Positions 23,740-34,740 of a stretch of DNA of 64,000 nt are shown in pieces. A program made the position numbers and the translations under genes. Within the stretch, counting starts at the first letter, position 1, and each line of letters starts with the position of its first letter. The notes beneath the pieces were generated by a model, which had not been told where the DNA came from, searched no databases, and saw only the letters and a list, made by a program, of their open reading frames with translations. The DNA comes from Lumbricus terrestris (Eukaryota > Annelida > Clitellata > Crassiclitellata > Lumbricidae), in contig OX457043.1 in NCBI GenBank assembly GCA_949752735.1, positions 37,384,605 through 37,448,604 of the forward strand. Reading direction: 5' to 3'.

Positions 23740-24420
23740 TACACACCCAGCATTTCACGTACAACTAAGATCAAAAACCGAAGAATTGCTCATCTTTCCA
23801 TTCCAAATATGGTGCCCTGTCTAATTTTCATGCATGTACAAACTCAAAAACCAAAGAATCACTCAACCTTCCATTTCCAATATGGGACCATTCCTAACTT
23901 ACATGCATGGACAAGCCCAAAACTGAAGAATCAATCAACCGTCCATTTCCAAAATGGCACCCTTTCTACATTTCATGCATGGTCAATCCCAAAAACCGAA
24001 GTAACTCAACATTCCATTCCCAAGATGCTGCCCTTTCTAACTTTCATACACACACAAACTGAAAAACCGAAGAATCGATCAACCTTCATTTCCCTTTCTA
24101 ACTTGCATGTATGGACAAGCCCAAAACCGAAGAATCACTCAACATTGCATTCCCAATATACATTTCATGCACGGTCAAACTCAAAAACCGAAGAATCAAT
24201 CAACCTTTCCGTTCTAACTCAAAAACTGAAGAATCACTCAACCTCCCTTTACCAAAATGAGGCATTTCTAACTTTCATGCATGTACAAACTCAAAAACCG
24301 AAGAATCACTTACCCTTCCTTTCCCAGTAGGAGGCCCTTTCTGACTTTAATGCACGAACAAGACCAAAACCTTCACAATCACTCGACCTTCCATTCACAA
24401 AATTTCACACAAACAGCCTT
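23740..24420. repeat. Tandem array of F2, left inner arm
   Basis: Units of about 60-75 bp carry CAAACTCAAAAACCGAAGAA, TCACTCAACCTTCCATTCCC, AAGATGG or AATATGG, and TTTCTAACTTTCATGCATG. The inverted array is at about 24590-25310. The same core occurs once in F1 near 3825-3875. Confidence 0.85.
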
Positions 24421-25795
24421 TCTCGTGTGGCCAAGTCCAAATGTTGCAGGAGTACAAACTTTCCAGCCCAAATATCGCCGAGACCTACACAGTAGTGAAG
24501 GTTTGGAGTAAAAAGCTCAAAAACTGTGAGCGTGCATTCTGGACAAATATACAAACATACATAGCCACATCCTTTCTTATAGATATAGATGAAAGTTAGA
24601 AAGGGCTTCATCTTGGGAAAGGAAGGTTGAGTGATTTTTCAGTTTTTTAGTTTGTGTGTGCATGAAAGTTAGAAAGGGCACCATCTTTGGAATGGAAGGT
24701 AAAGCAATTCTTCGGTTTTTAGTTTGTACATGCATGAAAATTAGAAAGGACACCATATTAGGAATGCGATGTCGAGTGATTCTCCGGTTTTGGGCTACTC
24801 CGTACATGAAAGTTAGGTACCATCTTGGAAAATGAAGGTTGATCGATTCTTTGGTTTTTCAGTTTGTGTGTGTATGAAAGTTAGAAAGGGCAGCATCTTG
24901 GGAATGGAAGGTTTAGCGATTCTTCGCTTTTTGAATTTATACATGCATGAAAATTAGAAAGGACACCATATTGGGAATGAAATGTTGAGTTACTTCGCTT
25001 TTTGGGATTGATCATGAAAGAAATATGGAAAGGGTGCCATATTGGAAATGGACGGTTGATTGATTCTTCAGTTTTGGACTTGTTCGTACATGAAAGTTAT
25101 AAATGGTCCCATATTGGAAATGGACGGTTGATTGATTCTTCAGTTTTGGACTTGTTTGTACATGAAAGTTATAAATGGTCCCATATTGGAAATGGAAGGT
25201 TGAGTGATTCTTCAGTTTTGGACTTGTTCGTACATGAAAGTTATAAATGGTCCCATATTGGAAATGGAAGGTTGAGTGATCCTTCGGTTTATGATCTTAG
25301 TTGTACGTGAAATGCTGGGTGTGTACCACGCTGGGAAGGGAAGTTTGCGTGTTTCTGTGGTAATATGTACTTACCTGCACAAGACCTGGGGCCAAATTTA
25401 TGGGAGGTGTCTTAGATAAGACACCACTTACCGCTAAGATGCAACTAACAAAGACGTGTCGTAGACTTTACCACACCCCGTATTCACCACTCGCACTTAC
25501 AGGACCACTTACTTAGTCGGTAATAAAAGCGTGGTTATGATTAGCGCGCATGTGCACAGGATATTAATAGGCGGCCGTGCCTTAGCCAGTGGGCTAGACA
25601 ATGGGCTGTCCGCATATCAAAACAAACAAAGACGTTGCATCGCCTGCGGAAGATATCCTCGGCGGTAGATTAGATGCGATCTAAAATGCGCTTTGTTACA
25701 CATTAACCCAATCCCGCCTGAATTGTTTTTGGGATATCTAGAAAACTTATGGTACCTATGGTAGAATAACAATACTGCAACAATGGTCACACTTA

Positions 25796-26400
25796 AGCAT
25801 AATAAAGTATATATTTTCTGAATCAGCAAACTTAAGGGAATTAAATTGAATATTTCACGGTGAAGAACTATTCATTTATATAGCGCCTTTAGCATAACAA
25901 AGGGCAAAACAGTCAGCGATAAGCATTTCACACAGCATTTGAAGGTCAACAGCACAATGTTGGCAACAAATAAGCATGCTAAACCATATATTTTCTGAAC
26001 CAGAAGTCCTCTGGCTGTATAATCCAGATTTCATATTGTGAACAATAGTTAATTTATATAGCGGCCAAAATGCCAAATGGTAAAACAGTCGCTAATAAAA
26101 ATATCGACAATGAATTTGAAGGACAGCAATTCAACCAAATTTACTAGAAGGCATAATAAAGTATATATTTTCTGAATCAGCAAACTTCTGGCTATGAAAT
26201 CAATATTTCACTGGGAACAACTATTCATTTATGTAGCGGCCTTAGGATACCAAAGGAAAAACAGTCACCGATACACAAATCGGCACTGCATTTGAAGACA
26301 ACAATGATCACAAATAAGTGTAATAAAGCACATATTTTCTAAATCACCAGACTTCTGGCTATGAAATCCAAATTTCATTATGGACAAAAGTTCCATTCTA
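25796..26400. repeat. Tandem repeat of about 150 bp, four units
   Basis: Each unit contains AATAAAGTATATATTTTCTG (A), AATCAGCAAACTTCTGGCTA and CTATTCATTTATATAGCG or a close variant. Units diverge by substitutions and small indels. Confidence 0.75.
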
Positions 26401-26595
26401 ATAGAGGACCTAAAAGAGTAGGGTGACACCTACAGAGACTTGGTACAACATCAACATGTGGAAGGTTAGCACTGTTTGCAGTGACGTTGTCTATCAAGTC
26501 AAGTTCGCTAACAAGACTATCTCAATGTCCAACTGTCCTAGTAAAGGCAATATCCTTATATGAAAAAGCCTTTTTGCCAGTTCCATTCCTCATTG

Positions 26596-27203
26596 TCAAA
26601 AGTTGCTGTCGGTTAGTTTAGTAATTCCATCGACTTCATCACTTGGACGTTGACCTTTGCGAACACGACTTTGACCTTGACCACAGCCACGACCTCGACC
26701 ATGACGACACCGTTGACCCCAACTGCTTCTTCCTCTTATGCCGTTGATTGTGCTACCATCATCAACAGTTGCAGATGCTGAATAGACATGGAAAAATTAT
26801 AATGAATTAGATAGGATCAATGGACAAGACGATCATTCATTGTCAATCAGCTGATCAAAGGACACATAAATTTATTCCATGAAACCATTTTTCAGTACAA
26901 AATTTTAGCTTGAATTAATTATCAGTAAACATAGATTTGCTTTCAATCAAGCATATTCAAATGCCTCTTACATCATAACTATCAAGAAATTACAAGAAAG
27001 AAACATGACTGAAAATATTGGCATTTGCTTACCTCTCCGACTTCGCTATCATTTAGCAATGCAAAGTCCGAACGACAAGACTCGGTATCACACCGGTCTA
27101 AAATCGAAACTGTTTGCGTCCCAAACACTGTCCACTAGCGACATTCAAATCTCGGATGAATTGAATCGTCAAAATATGAAAATTCATCGTCAAAACCATT
27201 CAT
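26596..27203 (-). pseudogene. Possible decayed transposase exons inside the Harbinger-like element
   Basis: On the minus strand, 27203-27033 reads MNGFDDEFSYFDDSIHPRFE, one in-frame stop, then a stretch ending LLNDSEVGE at a good donor (GAG then GTAAGC). A later exon-like block 26777-26596 follows an acceptor CTATTCAG and encodes an arginine/glycine-rich run (GRGRGCGQGQ) ending in a stop. An acidic N-terminus plus an RG-rich tract occurs in several transposase types. The phases of the two blocks do not obviously agree, so this is only a candidate. Confidence 0.25.
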
Positions 27204-28616
27204 GACACACCTCAAAAACTTCGGAACTCAGGACAATTTTTATCCCTAACTTCAAACTTTTTTTGGGACTCCAATATATGACTTTTGTCAACAAACAAGA
27301 CATCATCTTGCGCGGAATTTTTCGCTTATCAACACTGATTTTTTTTAACATAAAACGGAAGCGTATTATAAATAGCTTATAGCCTTTTTAAACGCCTCCC
27401 GTTTTCGGGTCGCTAGCGACCCGATCCGGCGGGAACGGGTTACTGCTATTTCGTGATGGCGAGAACCATAAGCATAAATCTGCTCATCGTCACACAGCCA
27501 ACGGAATTAAATTTGATGCCTCTGCAACACTGTTTAATATTTTAAACCGCGTCGAAGTGGACGAATCGAGGATGTCCCGCCGGCCAGGTTTGCCTTTATG
27601 ACAGCGACTAGTAGACTTACACGACCCTCATAGGTCGACTAGCGTAGTCGTGACTTAGCTGGCTAAGACATCGTGGTGAATTCCGATTTATCCTCTAGTT
27701 GCCCACTAGTTGCAACTAGTCTTACCTACTGGTAAGACACTTCTGAGACACCGTCATAACTTTGGCCCCTGATGAAAAAAATGGTGAATAGTTTATATAG
27801 TTTTGGATAATTTAAATGTAGAAACGACTGATTTATGGTTATTTTTGAATAAAATGAAGAATACTGTCTATAATTCTTGAATTATACATAGGGATTCTCA
27901 TGTCCTGTTTGGTCTGTCACTAGGATTTCTCGTCTCATGATTGGTCGGTTCTTATGTGTATGAGTTAATGTTGTATGTGTGGAGGGGTGGAATAGAGGGT
28001 TCAAGGGTGAGGTTGTCCTCTGACTTCTGTCACTAGAGTTTCTCGCTTTCTGCTTGGCTAGGCCTTGGGCGTTTAAGATAAAGTTGTAAGTGGCGATGTG
28101 TGGAATGGAGGGGTGGAGGGTGAGGAGTAGGACTGTAGTGAGAGATAGAGGGCATGGTGTGGAAGGAGGAAGGGTGGGCAGGTAGAATGATGGAGAAGAG
28201 AGGCCAGATCTTATGCGTATAATGTAAAGATGTTTGTGTGGAGTGGTGAAATGGGGGGTTGGATGATGTGGTGAAAGAGAGGTCGTGCAATGAAAGAAGG
28301 GAGGGTGGTAGGGTGGGGTGGAAGGCTGGGAAGATAGAGAGAGGGATGTAACGCTGAGGGAATGGTGGGAGGTATGGCGAGAAGTGGAAGCCAGTACACG
28401 TCCCAGCATGCTCAGCGCTGCTTCCGATGAGTCATTTCCAGTCGGCGTGAGCTTGGCTGCTGATTAGGGTTCACTAATTGCTCTAATTAATACATTCTAA
28501 TTAATAGAATGCATGGCCGATATGTTGCCGAGAAGTGGAAGCCAGTACAGCTCCCAGAATGCCCGGCAACGTTTCCGATCAGTCATTTCCGGTCGAAGTG
28601 GGGCTTGCGCTGCTGG

Positions 28617-28799
28617 AGAGTCTGCCTACCTCTGCTCGTTCGGCCAACTCAGTTGAGGTTTTCAAATCTTGACCGAAAACATATATGTTTTCTAAGGCGT
28701 ACCTTTGACTGATTGCGTTTGTGCTTGTAGAGGCGACTTTGTAGGGGCATGTGCTGTGTTACGACGCCATAGAAATTGTCGTCATTATTATTATTATTA
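28617..28799 (+). mobile_element. CR1-like LINE 3' end in the F2 right arm
   Basis: The insert ends TACGACGCCATAGAAATTG then an (ATT)n tail, like the 3' end at 30070-30124. It contains the usual FSNLDRKH-like coding end on the plus strand and interrupts the F2 arm exactly between CTGCTG and ATTAGGGTTCAC. Confidence 0.7.
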
Positions 28800-29256
28800 G
28801 GGTTCACAAATTACTCTTATTATTATATTCTAATTATTATTGATTAATATAATATAAAAGCTATGATCTAATTAATATGACCGAATTAGTGTGACCCCGT
28901 TACCATGACCTTAACAGGGCCTACTTAATATGCTCTAATTAATGTGACCTAATTAGGGTGGCCTTGACCTTTGACCTTGACTCCGATGACGTCACTGGTC
29001 ACGTGATTGATTGTCATACTTGCCTTCCTTATTATTATTATTATTATTAAATAAATTTATAACGCGCGCAAGGTCACACCGAAATGTGAATCTGAGCCGC
29101 CAGAGGAAGATGCAGTTAGAGTCCTTACATACTATTGTGTTAGTTTACCAGGATTTACCCCAATTTGCAGTATTGCATGTACAATTATAAAGCACAACGC
29201 AATGTAACCAGCTATCTACGGCAATCACCAGCTGTCTACGGAAATCTGATGGTTAA

Positions 29257-29327
29257 CCCTTTGAACCCGGAACTCCCGTAACTCTATGGATAACGGGCCG
29301 GAAAAACGGCCCGTCGGGTTCAAAGGG
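29257..29327. mobile_element. 71 bp miniature piggyBac-type element
   Basis: TTAA on both sides (29253-29256 and 29328-29331), with 12 bp ends CCCTTTGAACCC and GGGTTCAAAGGG, and an inner hairpin ACGGGCC/GGCCCGT. TTAA target plus CCCTTTG ends are diagnostic of the piggyBac superfamily (known). Confidence 0.8.
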
Positions 29328-29436
29328 TTAACTCTACGTGTTTGCGAGGGCTCGCCAGTGGTGACTCTTTCAGCTTACTGTGTTTTGGTTTGCAACTTCT
29401 TATTTTTCACTCACTATGACTCTCAACATCATTTCG

Positions 29437-29515
29437 GCTAGTTAGTGCAGAGAGCGCCTCTGAGTAGTTATCTTGAAGAGGCGCTATAAAAATTCTCAGA
29501 ATGAATGAATGGTAA
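29437..29515 (+). mobile_element. SINE-like 3' tail copy
   Basis: Contains GAGCGCCTCTGAGTAG, CTTGAAGAGGCGCTATAAAA and a (GAAT)n end, the same tail as at 34380-34560 (two copies), 42640-42720 and, inverted, 57743-57830. Between 29516 and 29790 nothing is recognisable. Confidence 0.65.
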
Positions 29516-29792
29516 CTACACGCTAAAATGAGCACCTAAAGCTCGGTGCTAATAACATAATTGATAATTTTTATGCATTTTTACCTATATAGCTACCCTA
29601 TTATTTTCATTCGGCTGTCTCATTAATGGGCAAGCCCCAAGCTCGAAGTGTCCATGGACAACTAACTGGCTGCTTGCTACGCTACTGCTTGTATTGGACT
29701 CAAAAACATATGGATCCTCCTCTTACTATGATCCAAAGAAAATCCAGGAGCAAAAGTCCCATTAGGCCAAACAATTAACGTAGAGTCATGCG

Positions 29793-30124
29793 ATGTCTTG
29801 CATTGGCTGCCTGTCCTGTTCCGAATTGAGTTCAAGCTCAGTTTGCTGGTATACAAATCGCTTCATGGAACAGCGCCTGAATACATCGGAGACTACTGTT
29901 CTGAGATCTATTCCTCTGCTTCGACTCAGGTCGCTTGGAAAGACCACCCTTCGTGTACAGGGGGCACGTTTCGGCGACCCAGATGTTGGAAATCTTTCAA
30001 ATCAAAGCTTAAAACTTATCTGTTTGCTAAGGCTTATATCCGCAGTTAGCCGTTTGTGAGGCGCTCTTGTAGCGGTATGGTCGCGTTACGGCGCCATATA
30101 AATTGGCGTTATTATTATTATTAT
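29793..30124 (+). pseudogene. CR1-like LINE, last part of ORF and 3' end
   Basis: Plus-strand frames give LHWLPVLFRIEFKLSLLVYK, SLHGTAPEYIGDYC and SFKSKLKTYLFAKAYI, the usual carboxy-terminal motifs of CR1/Rex-like reverse transcriptase polyproteins, with frame changes between them. The 3' end is GGCGCCATATAAATTGGCG plus (TTA)n. 5' truncated and broken. Confidence 0.85.
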
Positions 30125-30281
30125 GAAATGATGCAGAATCGTAGATTTAGATAAGTGAAATCGAGAATTTTAGAACCATTAGAAACTAGAAAGCATTCAG
30201 TGTCAACTTTTCATTCGTTAACATTTTTAACAATTTTAAACAAAAAAGCCAGTTTGGCGCGAACATATTTTAATTTTGACG

Positions 30282-30560
30282 ATATCATTGCTCTCCTCCG
30301 TCCGGTCGCGCCGACGATGAGGCTTTTACATGGCGTCTCCATGCTGCTCTATCCTTGATGATATCCATGGCATTCCTCATATCCATGCGCCTTTCCTCTA
30401 GATCTTCTCTTATCTTGTCGATCCATGTTTTTCTTTGACGTCCTCTACTTCTCCATCCCTCCACATTGCCGTGCAGAGCCGCAGCTGGCAGTCTTCTGTC
30501 GTCCATCCTTGAACGATCCTTGACGATATCAACATATGACAATTTTGCATGGTGTGTCAC
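30282..30560 (-). pseudogene. RTE/jockey-like LINE carboxy-terminal fragment
   Basis: Minus strand reads GNVEGWRSRGRQRKTWIDKI, then REDLEERRMDM, then IIKDRAAWRRHVKASSSARP, the typical end of a non-LTR polyprotein (GRQRKTW, DRAAWRRHV). Both ends are truncated. The 30560-31000 stretch beside it has short open frames that I cannot assign. Confidence 0.8.
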
Positions 30561-31019
30561 TGAATATAGTTGTAAGTTTTGGGTGTCATACAGGGATAAA
30601 GGTCAAGAACTTTTGGTCTGGAGGATGCATCAGCCTGTACACACCGTGCTGTTCTCAACATCAAACATGTCACCAGTGGCGACCTGCGGGACGTGGATCC
30701 ACGCAATGGCACCTAGGACCTATGAAGGAGAGTATGGAAAATCACCAAGAGCAGGGTTTCAGATAGCGTGGAGATATCACTCAAATCCGAGGACTGCAAC
30801 TTTCACAGTGCCAGTATATCCATCGACAAAAGATACAGGCCCCTTCTTCGCACGACAGCATCGGCTAATCAGGCATTCATGTCGGAGCTCTTTAAAAATC
30901 TAGCAGTCTGCTTCACCAGATCACGTAAGTCAGGTAGACTCGTCATTTCGTCAAAAACCACACAATATCATATGCGCAATCCAACTTAGATAAAAACAAC
31001 ACCACCTCAGTAACAGAAT

Positions 31020-31330
31020 CAATCCAAACATACAATACACTTCAATCATTCCAGCCGTCCTATCTTCGCCAGTTGTTCACCATCCAGTCACTTCGTTCAA
31101 CTTGCTCCTCATCCTCGGCAACACTGCTTCACCCTTCCATCACCTCATCACTAAAATTTGCAAATCACTCCATAGCCATTACTGTTCCGCCTCTTTGGAA
31201 CAAACTTCTGCCAGCACTACGACAAACATCTGACCCATCCTACAAACTCACCAAAACTTCACCTCTCGCTATGTCCCAAAAGGTTCTTTACTCCTAACTG
31301 AAAACACTGCTTTTTCACAGATCATATCCT
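31020..31330 (+). pseudogene. LINE carboxy-terminal fragment
   Basis: Plus-strand reading gives LRQLFTIQSLRSTCSSSSAT, then SLKFANHSIAITVPPLWNKL and LKTLLFHRSY, separated by a stop. The SLRS..S and PPLWNKLP pattern is the usual C-terminal end of CR1/Rex-type LINE proteins. 31330-31660 shows only AT-rich 3' sequence. Confidence 0.75.
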
Positions 31331-31665
31331 GCTTCTTATACTTCACCCTATCTTCCATACCATTCCAACTCTAAACATCATCCACCATAGACGTCTGTCT
31401 AACTCCTCGCCTGACTCTCTGAATCTTGCTACTGCCTATCAACTTTGTTTTGATTGAGCGCCTGTGCAGCTTGTAAAATAAGCTGATTCCTGCGACTTGC
31501 CTTTTTGGCGCTGTAGAAGTTCTGAGTTTATGATTATATGATTAAGATTACACTAGTCACTGATTTAGTAACTGAGCAAAACCTATGTTGAAGAAAAACT
31601 TTGCTCAACCAGCTCAAAATAGAAGCAAAATATGAAAAATGCTTTGAACGTTCTGCTAGGTATAC

Positions 31666-31824
31666 CTGACATTGTTGTGGTCCACACGATACTGCAATGA
31701 TTTCACTAGCAACAGATCTCTCTTTCAGACGAACCGCTTCCTCAACTGCAATCTCATCAAATGGATTCATGCTATGTTTAACTCCATCTGTCACAATCCC
31801 CTTCTTGTCTGGCTTCACTCTCAC
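31666..31824 (-). CDS. ETFB: Electron transfer flavoprotein beta subunit, exon 2
   Basis: This 159 bp exon encodes [40 protein letters not shown] and [13 protein letters not shown] (53 codons). It matches animal ETFB residues of about 20-72, including the NPF and SCGP segments that line the AMP site of the known protein. The acceptor reads TTATTTTCTAG before GTG and the donor CAG then GTATAC; both are phase 0, joining exon 1 (…DYAVK) and exon 3 (ETLRT…) without residue loss. Intron 2, between this exon and exon 3, is 17,071 bp and consists mostly of the nested F2 complex. No sign of decay. Confidence 0.96.
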
Positions 31825-32078
31825 CTAGAAAATAAAGCAACCAATAACAATACTCTGTGAGCACTAATGAATCATGCTGAAAACTCTCAGAATCTGCATA
31901 ATTATGTATTTATGTAGATGTGTTTTCTTATGTGTAATTACAGCATACATCTAACTGCAAACCTGTGAGCTTTATTTTGAGCATTCATAAATAAAACTGT
32001 ATAAACAATGCAAAGCTCGATTATAAAAAAATTATACAATGCAAGTAATAAAAGACTTTAAAATTATATATAAGCCCT

Positions 32079-32155
32079 ACTGTCTTAAAAGATTTTCAAC
32101 TAATATTAAAAATATAATATATTTTTAATATTAGTTGAAAATCTTTTAAAACAGT
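32079..32155. repeat. 77 bp near-perfect palindrome
   Basis: ACTGTCTTAAAAGATTTTCA… runs 38 bp to a central base and is followed by its reverse complement with one mismatch. AT-rich, could extrude a long hairpin. Its ends are not flanked by an obvious duplication. The surrounding 31825-33157 sequence is otherwise unremarkable intron. Confidence 0.85.
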
Positions 32156-33157
32156 ATTTAATCTAATGCTGTAACGCTCGTGTATAACTGGGGGTTACTT
32201 CCAGTTGGCCATCTTGGTAAGTCGCCATTCTATTGACAATAGCAATATTTGCAAGCATACTTCAATTAATTATCATACTTCAATCAATTGTCGCATTGAG
32301 GGTCCACTAAGTTCAGCTCGACCGCGTGAGTTCTCACAGTCGCACGGCAGACATGAGATGGCCGAAGAGACATAGGGGAGCAACACAAAAACGGACAACG
32401 AACATATACAAATAGTGTGACAAGAGATGCATCAATTGGCTTTAGCCGGCAATGCATTAAGGGAGACGACATAGCAGGTGCTGAGCATTGCAACGTGCTC
32501 CCATGGTTTGATCACTGTTGCTTTAAATGGAAGGGTACCAGCAATGTCACTTTCTTACACAACCCGATAAATAGCTTTTGCATTGTCACTAGAGCGAGCA
32601 TTTGTCATAAATCACGCTCAGGTCTTAACAAGCAGTTGAGCTGAGAAATCTGATGAGAAAGACAGCAAGGCGTCATGTCTTCATTAGGAGCAGTCATACC
32701 TCTATGAAACTCCAGGATATAAACCGAAATTAAGAGCTTAGTGGTAGATTCAACAGATTGCGATCGAGCTTAGTGAAAGAAAGAAGCGGTAGAAACAGTC
32801 GACGATCAAAAATAAGATTGGCCGGATTCTGTCGCCTAGGTGTACTTTCACTCTTTTATCCGACATCAATCATTTCAAATTGATACATACTCAAATCCAT
32901 ATCAACATAGAATTATCAATTTTTCACGGATATATTTCCTGATTCGCTTCATTATGCAAGTAATCTTCGATTTCGTTTCTAGTGGAAAAATATCATTTCC
33001 AGTTCTTCGGAAATCTTCGTCGCTGTCGATTCAACGTGTTGTGGCTTTGGATTCTCAGCGTCGTCGGATGTCTCTAAATCACTGCTTTGGCGCCAAGAAA
33101 TCCTCCCCTCTGGAGAAAGGCTCGGCCAAAGAGTCTGCGGGGTCCAAGGCCCGAGGC

Positions 33158-33382
33158 CAGTGATTTTCAACCTTTTTCTAGTGGGGGAACCTTTCTCAAA
33201 GCACTATTTGCTCGCGGAACCCGGCGCGTCTCACCCGTCCAGTATTTCAAGAAATACAGAACCTACAGTACAGTTGTATCCTGTAAAATTATGTAATAGC
33301 TTATTCAGATTAAATGTAGGTCTTTGCAGTCAATAATATCACTTTACAAACAGGCCTACTCAATTGCTTTAGAATTCTATAA
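33158..33382. mobile_element. Truncated hAT element end (CAGTGATTTTCAACC)
   Basis: Begins CAGTGATTTTCAACC TTTTTCTAG and continues with GCGGAACCC, the same family as the complete copy at 56323-57694. No right terminus is found, so it is a broken copy. Confidence 0.65.
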
Positions 33383-33390
33383 GTGTAGGC

Positions 33391-33686
33391 CAAGGGCGGA
33401 TACAGAAATTTTCGAAGGGGAGCAACAATTTTTGGTCTTTGTACAGGGACAAATTTTCATTTTGGTTGCCAAAAAATCTGATGACTTTTTTCATTTGTCT
33501 CCAATTCACAAGAAAAAGATACCACTTTTTTAGTTGTATGGACCTTGTGTGCGGACTTCCGTGGGTGTGGGAGGGCCTACAGAATTACTCATGGGGGGAC
33601 CACGTCAACTTTCCGAGCCAGAATAGCTGGTGAAAAATAAAGAAATGGGGGCCATGGCCGGATTGGCCCCTCTGGATCCGCCCCTG
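33391..33686. mobile_element. hAT miniature element, 296 bp
   Basis: Ends CAAGGGCGGATACAG and the inverse of CAGGGGCGGATCCAG, with 8 bp duplication GTGTAGGC at 33383-33390 and 33687-33694. The sequence is a typical non-coding hAT miniature with GGGGGCCATGGCC near the end. Confidence 0.85.
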
Positions 33687-33695
33687 GTGTAGGCC

Positions 33696-33873
33696 CAGGG
33701 CTTAAAGTGTGGCTGGACGGTCATGGACGGCGTCCATGCACTTATTTTAAAATCTGAACGCCGTCCAGCCACTTATTGGCCAGCAATGACTAGAAAGGTA
33801 AGGGGCATCCAGGCACTTCGTTTGGAAAGATAAGGGACGTCCAGGCACTTATTTTTCCACACTTTTAGCACTG
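33696..33873. mobile_element. hAT miniature element, 178 bp
   Basis: Ends CAGGGCTTAAAGTGTGG and the inverse of CAGTGCTAAAAGTGTGG. The 8 bp TGTAGGCC flanks it (33688-33695 and 33874-33881), overlapping the target duplication of the previous element. Inside are GGACGGCGTCCATG palindromes. Same family as the 3.6 kb copy at 46047-49694. Confidence 0.9.
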
Positions 33874-34379
33874 TGTAGGCCCAGTGCACAAACTCTGCCA
33901 GATAAGGCAAAAAAAATTTAAAATAATGTTGTGTTTCCAGTAACAGAGCTCTAAAAAATTGGGTAGGTAGGTCGAAAAATATTTTTATTTTGGTAAAATA
34001 CTTTTATACAGTGACTATCCGAAAAATTATACCCCACTACTCTTTTTCAATAAAGGTACATGCTGCAACAAAGCACGTGTAAGTATAAACTGCCTATTTC
34101 CCCGACTGTCTGCACCTAAAACTGCTTTAGATAACAATTCTATTAATTTCATTTTGTTGACATCTTTTCTGGTAAGATAAAGTGAGAAGGGAAGGGGAAG
34201 ATGAGTGCTGCAAACAGAACATCACTGCAAGGGGTCATTCCAGACTGGCCGAGCCAGTGACTAGTTACACCTAGATTTATTTTCAGCTAGTTAGAGGTGG
34301 TTCAAGTGAGAATTATAAGGCTAGAGGTTTCTCAAGAATGGCAGGCGTAAAACTCTAATGCAGTGTCCATGCTGTAGTC

Positions 34380-34560
34380 GGAAGCGCTTCTGAGTAGGTA
34401 GCTTGAAGAGGCACTATAAAAATTGAGAGATCAATAAAATAAAATAAAACATTCTATTCACATGAAAACTGTTCTTTTTGGCCATGCTGGAGTCGGGAGC
34501 CCCTCTGAGTAGCTTCCTTGAAGAGGTGCTATATAAATACTTGAATGAATGAATGTTAAA
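34380..34560 (+). mobile_element. Two tandem SINE-like tails
   Basis: Two successive copies of a GTCGGAAGCGCTTCTGAGTA or GTCGGGAGCCCCTCTGAGTA segment, each followed by CTTGAAGAGG and CTATAAAAATT or CTATATAAATA, the second ending in (GAAT)n. Confidence 0.65.
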
Positions 34561-34599
34561 TCCTTCACCAAAGGGTGCTCGAAATAAAAGAGAACTGCC

Positions 34600-34740
34600 C
34601 AGTGAGCGGAAGAGAGCAGAGTTAGTAAAAGAGAGCACTCTGAGCACAAAAAGGCACAGTAAAAACAAGAGCACAGTGAGCAAAAGAGAGCAGAAAGAGG
34701 CAGAGAGCAAAGGAGGGCACAGTGATCACAAGAGAGCCTA
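34600..34740. repeat. Purine-rich degenerate tandem repeat
   Basis: Units of about 20-24 bp of the type GCACAGTGAGCAAAAGAGA, repeated six to seven times with changes. Confidence 0.7.

Larger units (their letters stand above)
25389..27768. mobile_element. PIF/Harbinger-like element inserted in the right arm of F2
   Basis: Ends GGGCCAAATTTATG (left) and the inverse of GGGCCAAAGTTATG (right), followed by AGGTGTCT/CGGTGTCT. The three bases CTG flank both sides (25386-25388 and 27769-27771), and F2 pairing resumes exactly there. A 3 bp duplication fits PIF/Harbinger elements (known), though their usual target is TWA. It contains a four-unit tandem repeat and exon-like remnants, but no intact transposase. 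Confidence 0.6.
14664..29030. mobile_element. Foldback element F2, split by nested insertions
   Basis: The left end (from AAGGTAGGCAAGCACGACAA) and right end (…TTGTCATACTTGCCTTCCTT) are inverted copies. Following the arms inward, matching segments are 14664-14743 with 28960-29030, 15245-15318 with 28880-28960, 17545-17914 with 28290-28616, 22869-23683 with 27769-28300, and 23684-24420 with 24590-25388. The pairing is collinear once the insertions listed below are removed, leaving a foldback of about 4 kb with a spacer of about 170 bp. Each arm ends inward in a tandem array, as in F1. The right arm lacks about 240 bp present in the left near 23200-23440. It lies in ETFB intron 2. Confidence 0.8.

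Noticed and set aside
30466..30989. Overlapping open frames of 73-145 codons
   Set aside because: No recognisable domain in any frame, and neighbours are broken LINEs; I could not support a gene.
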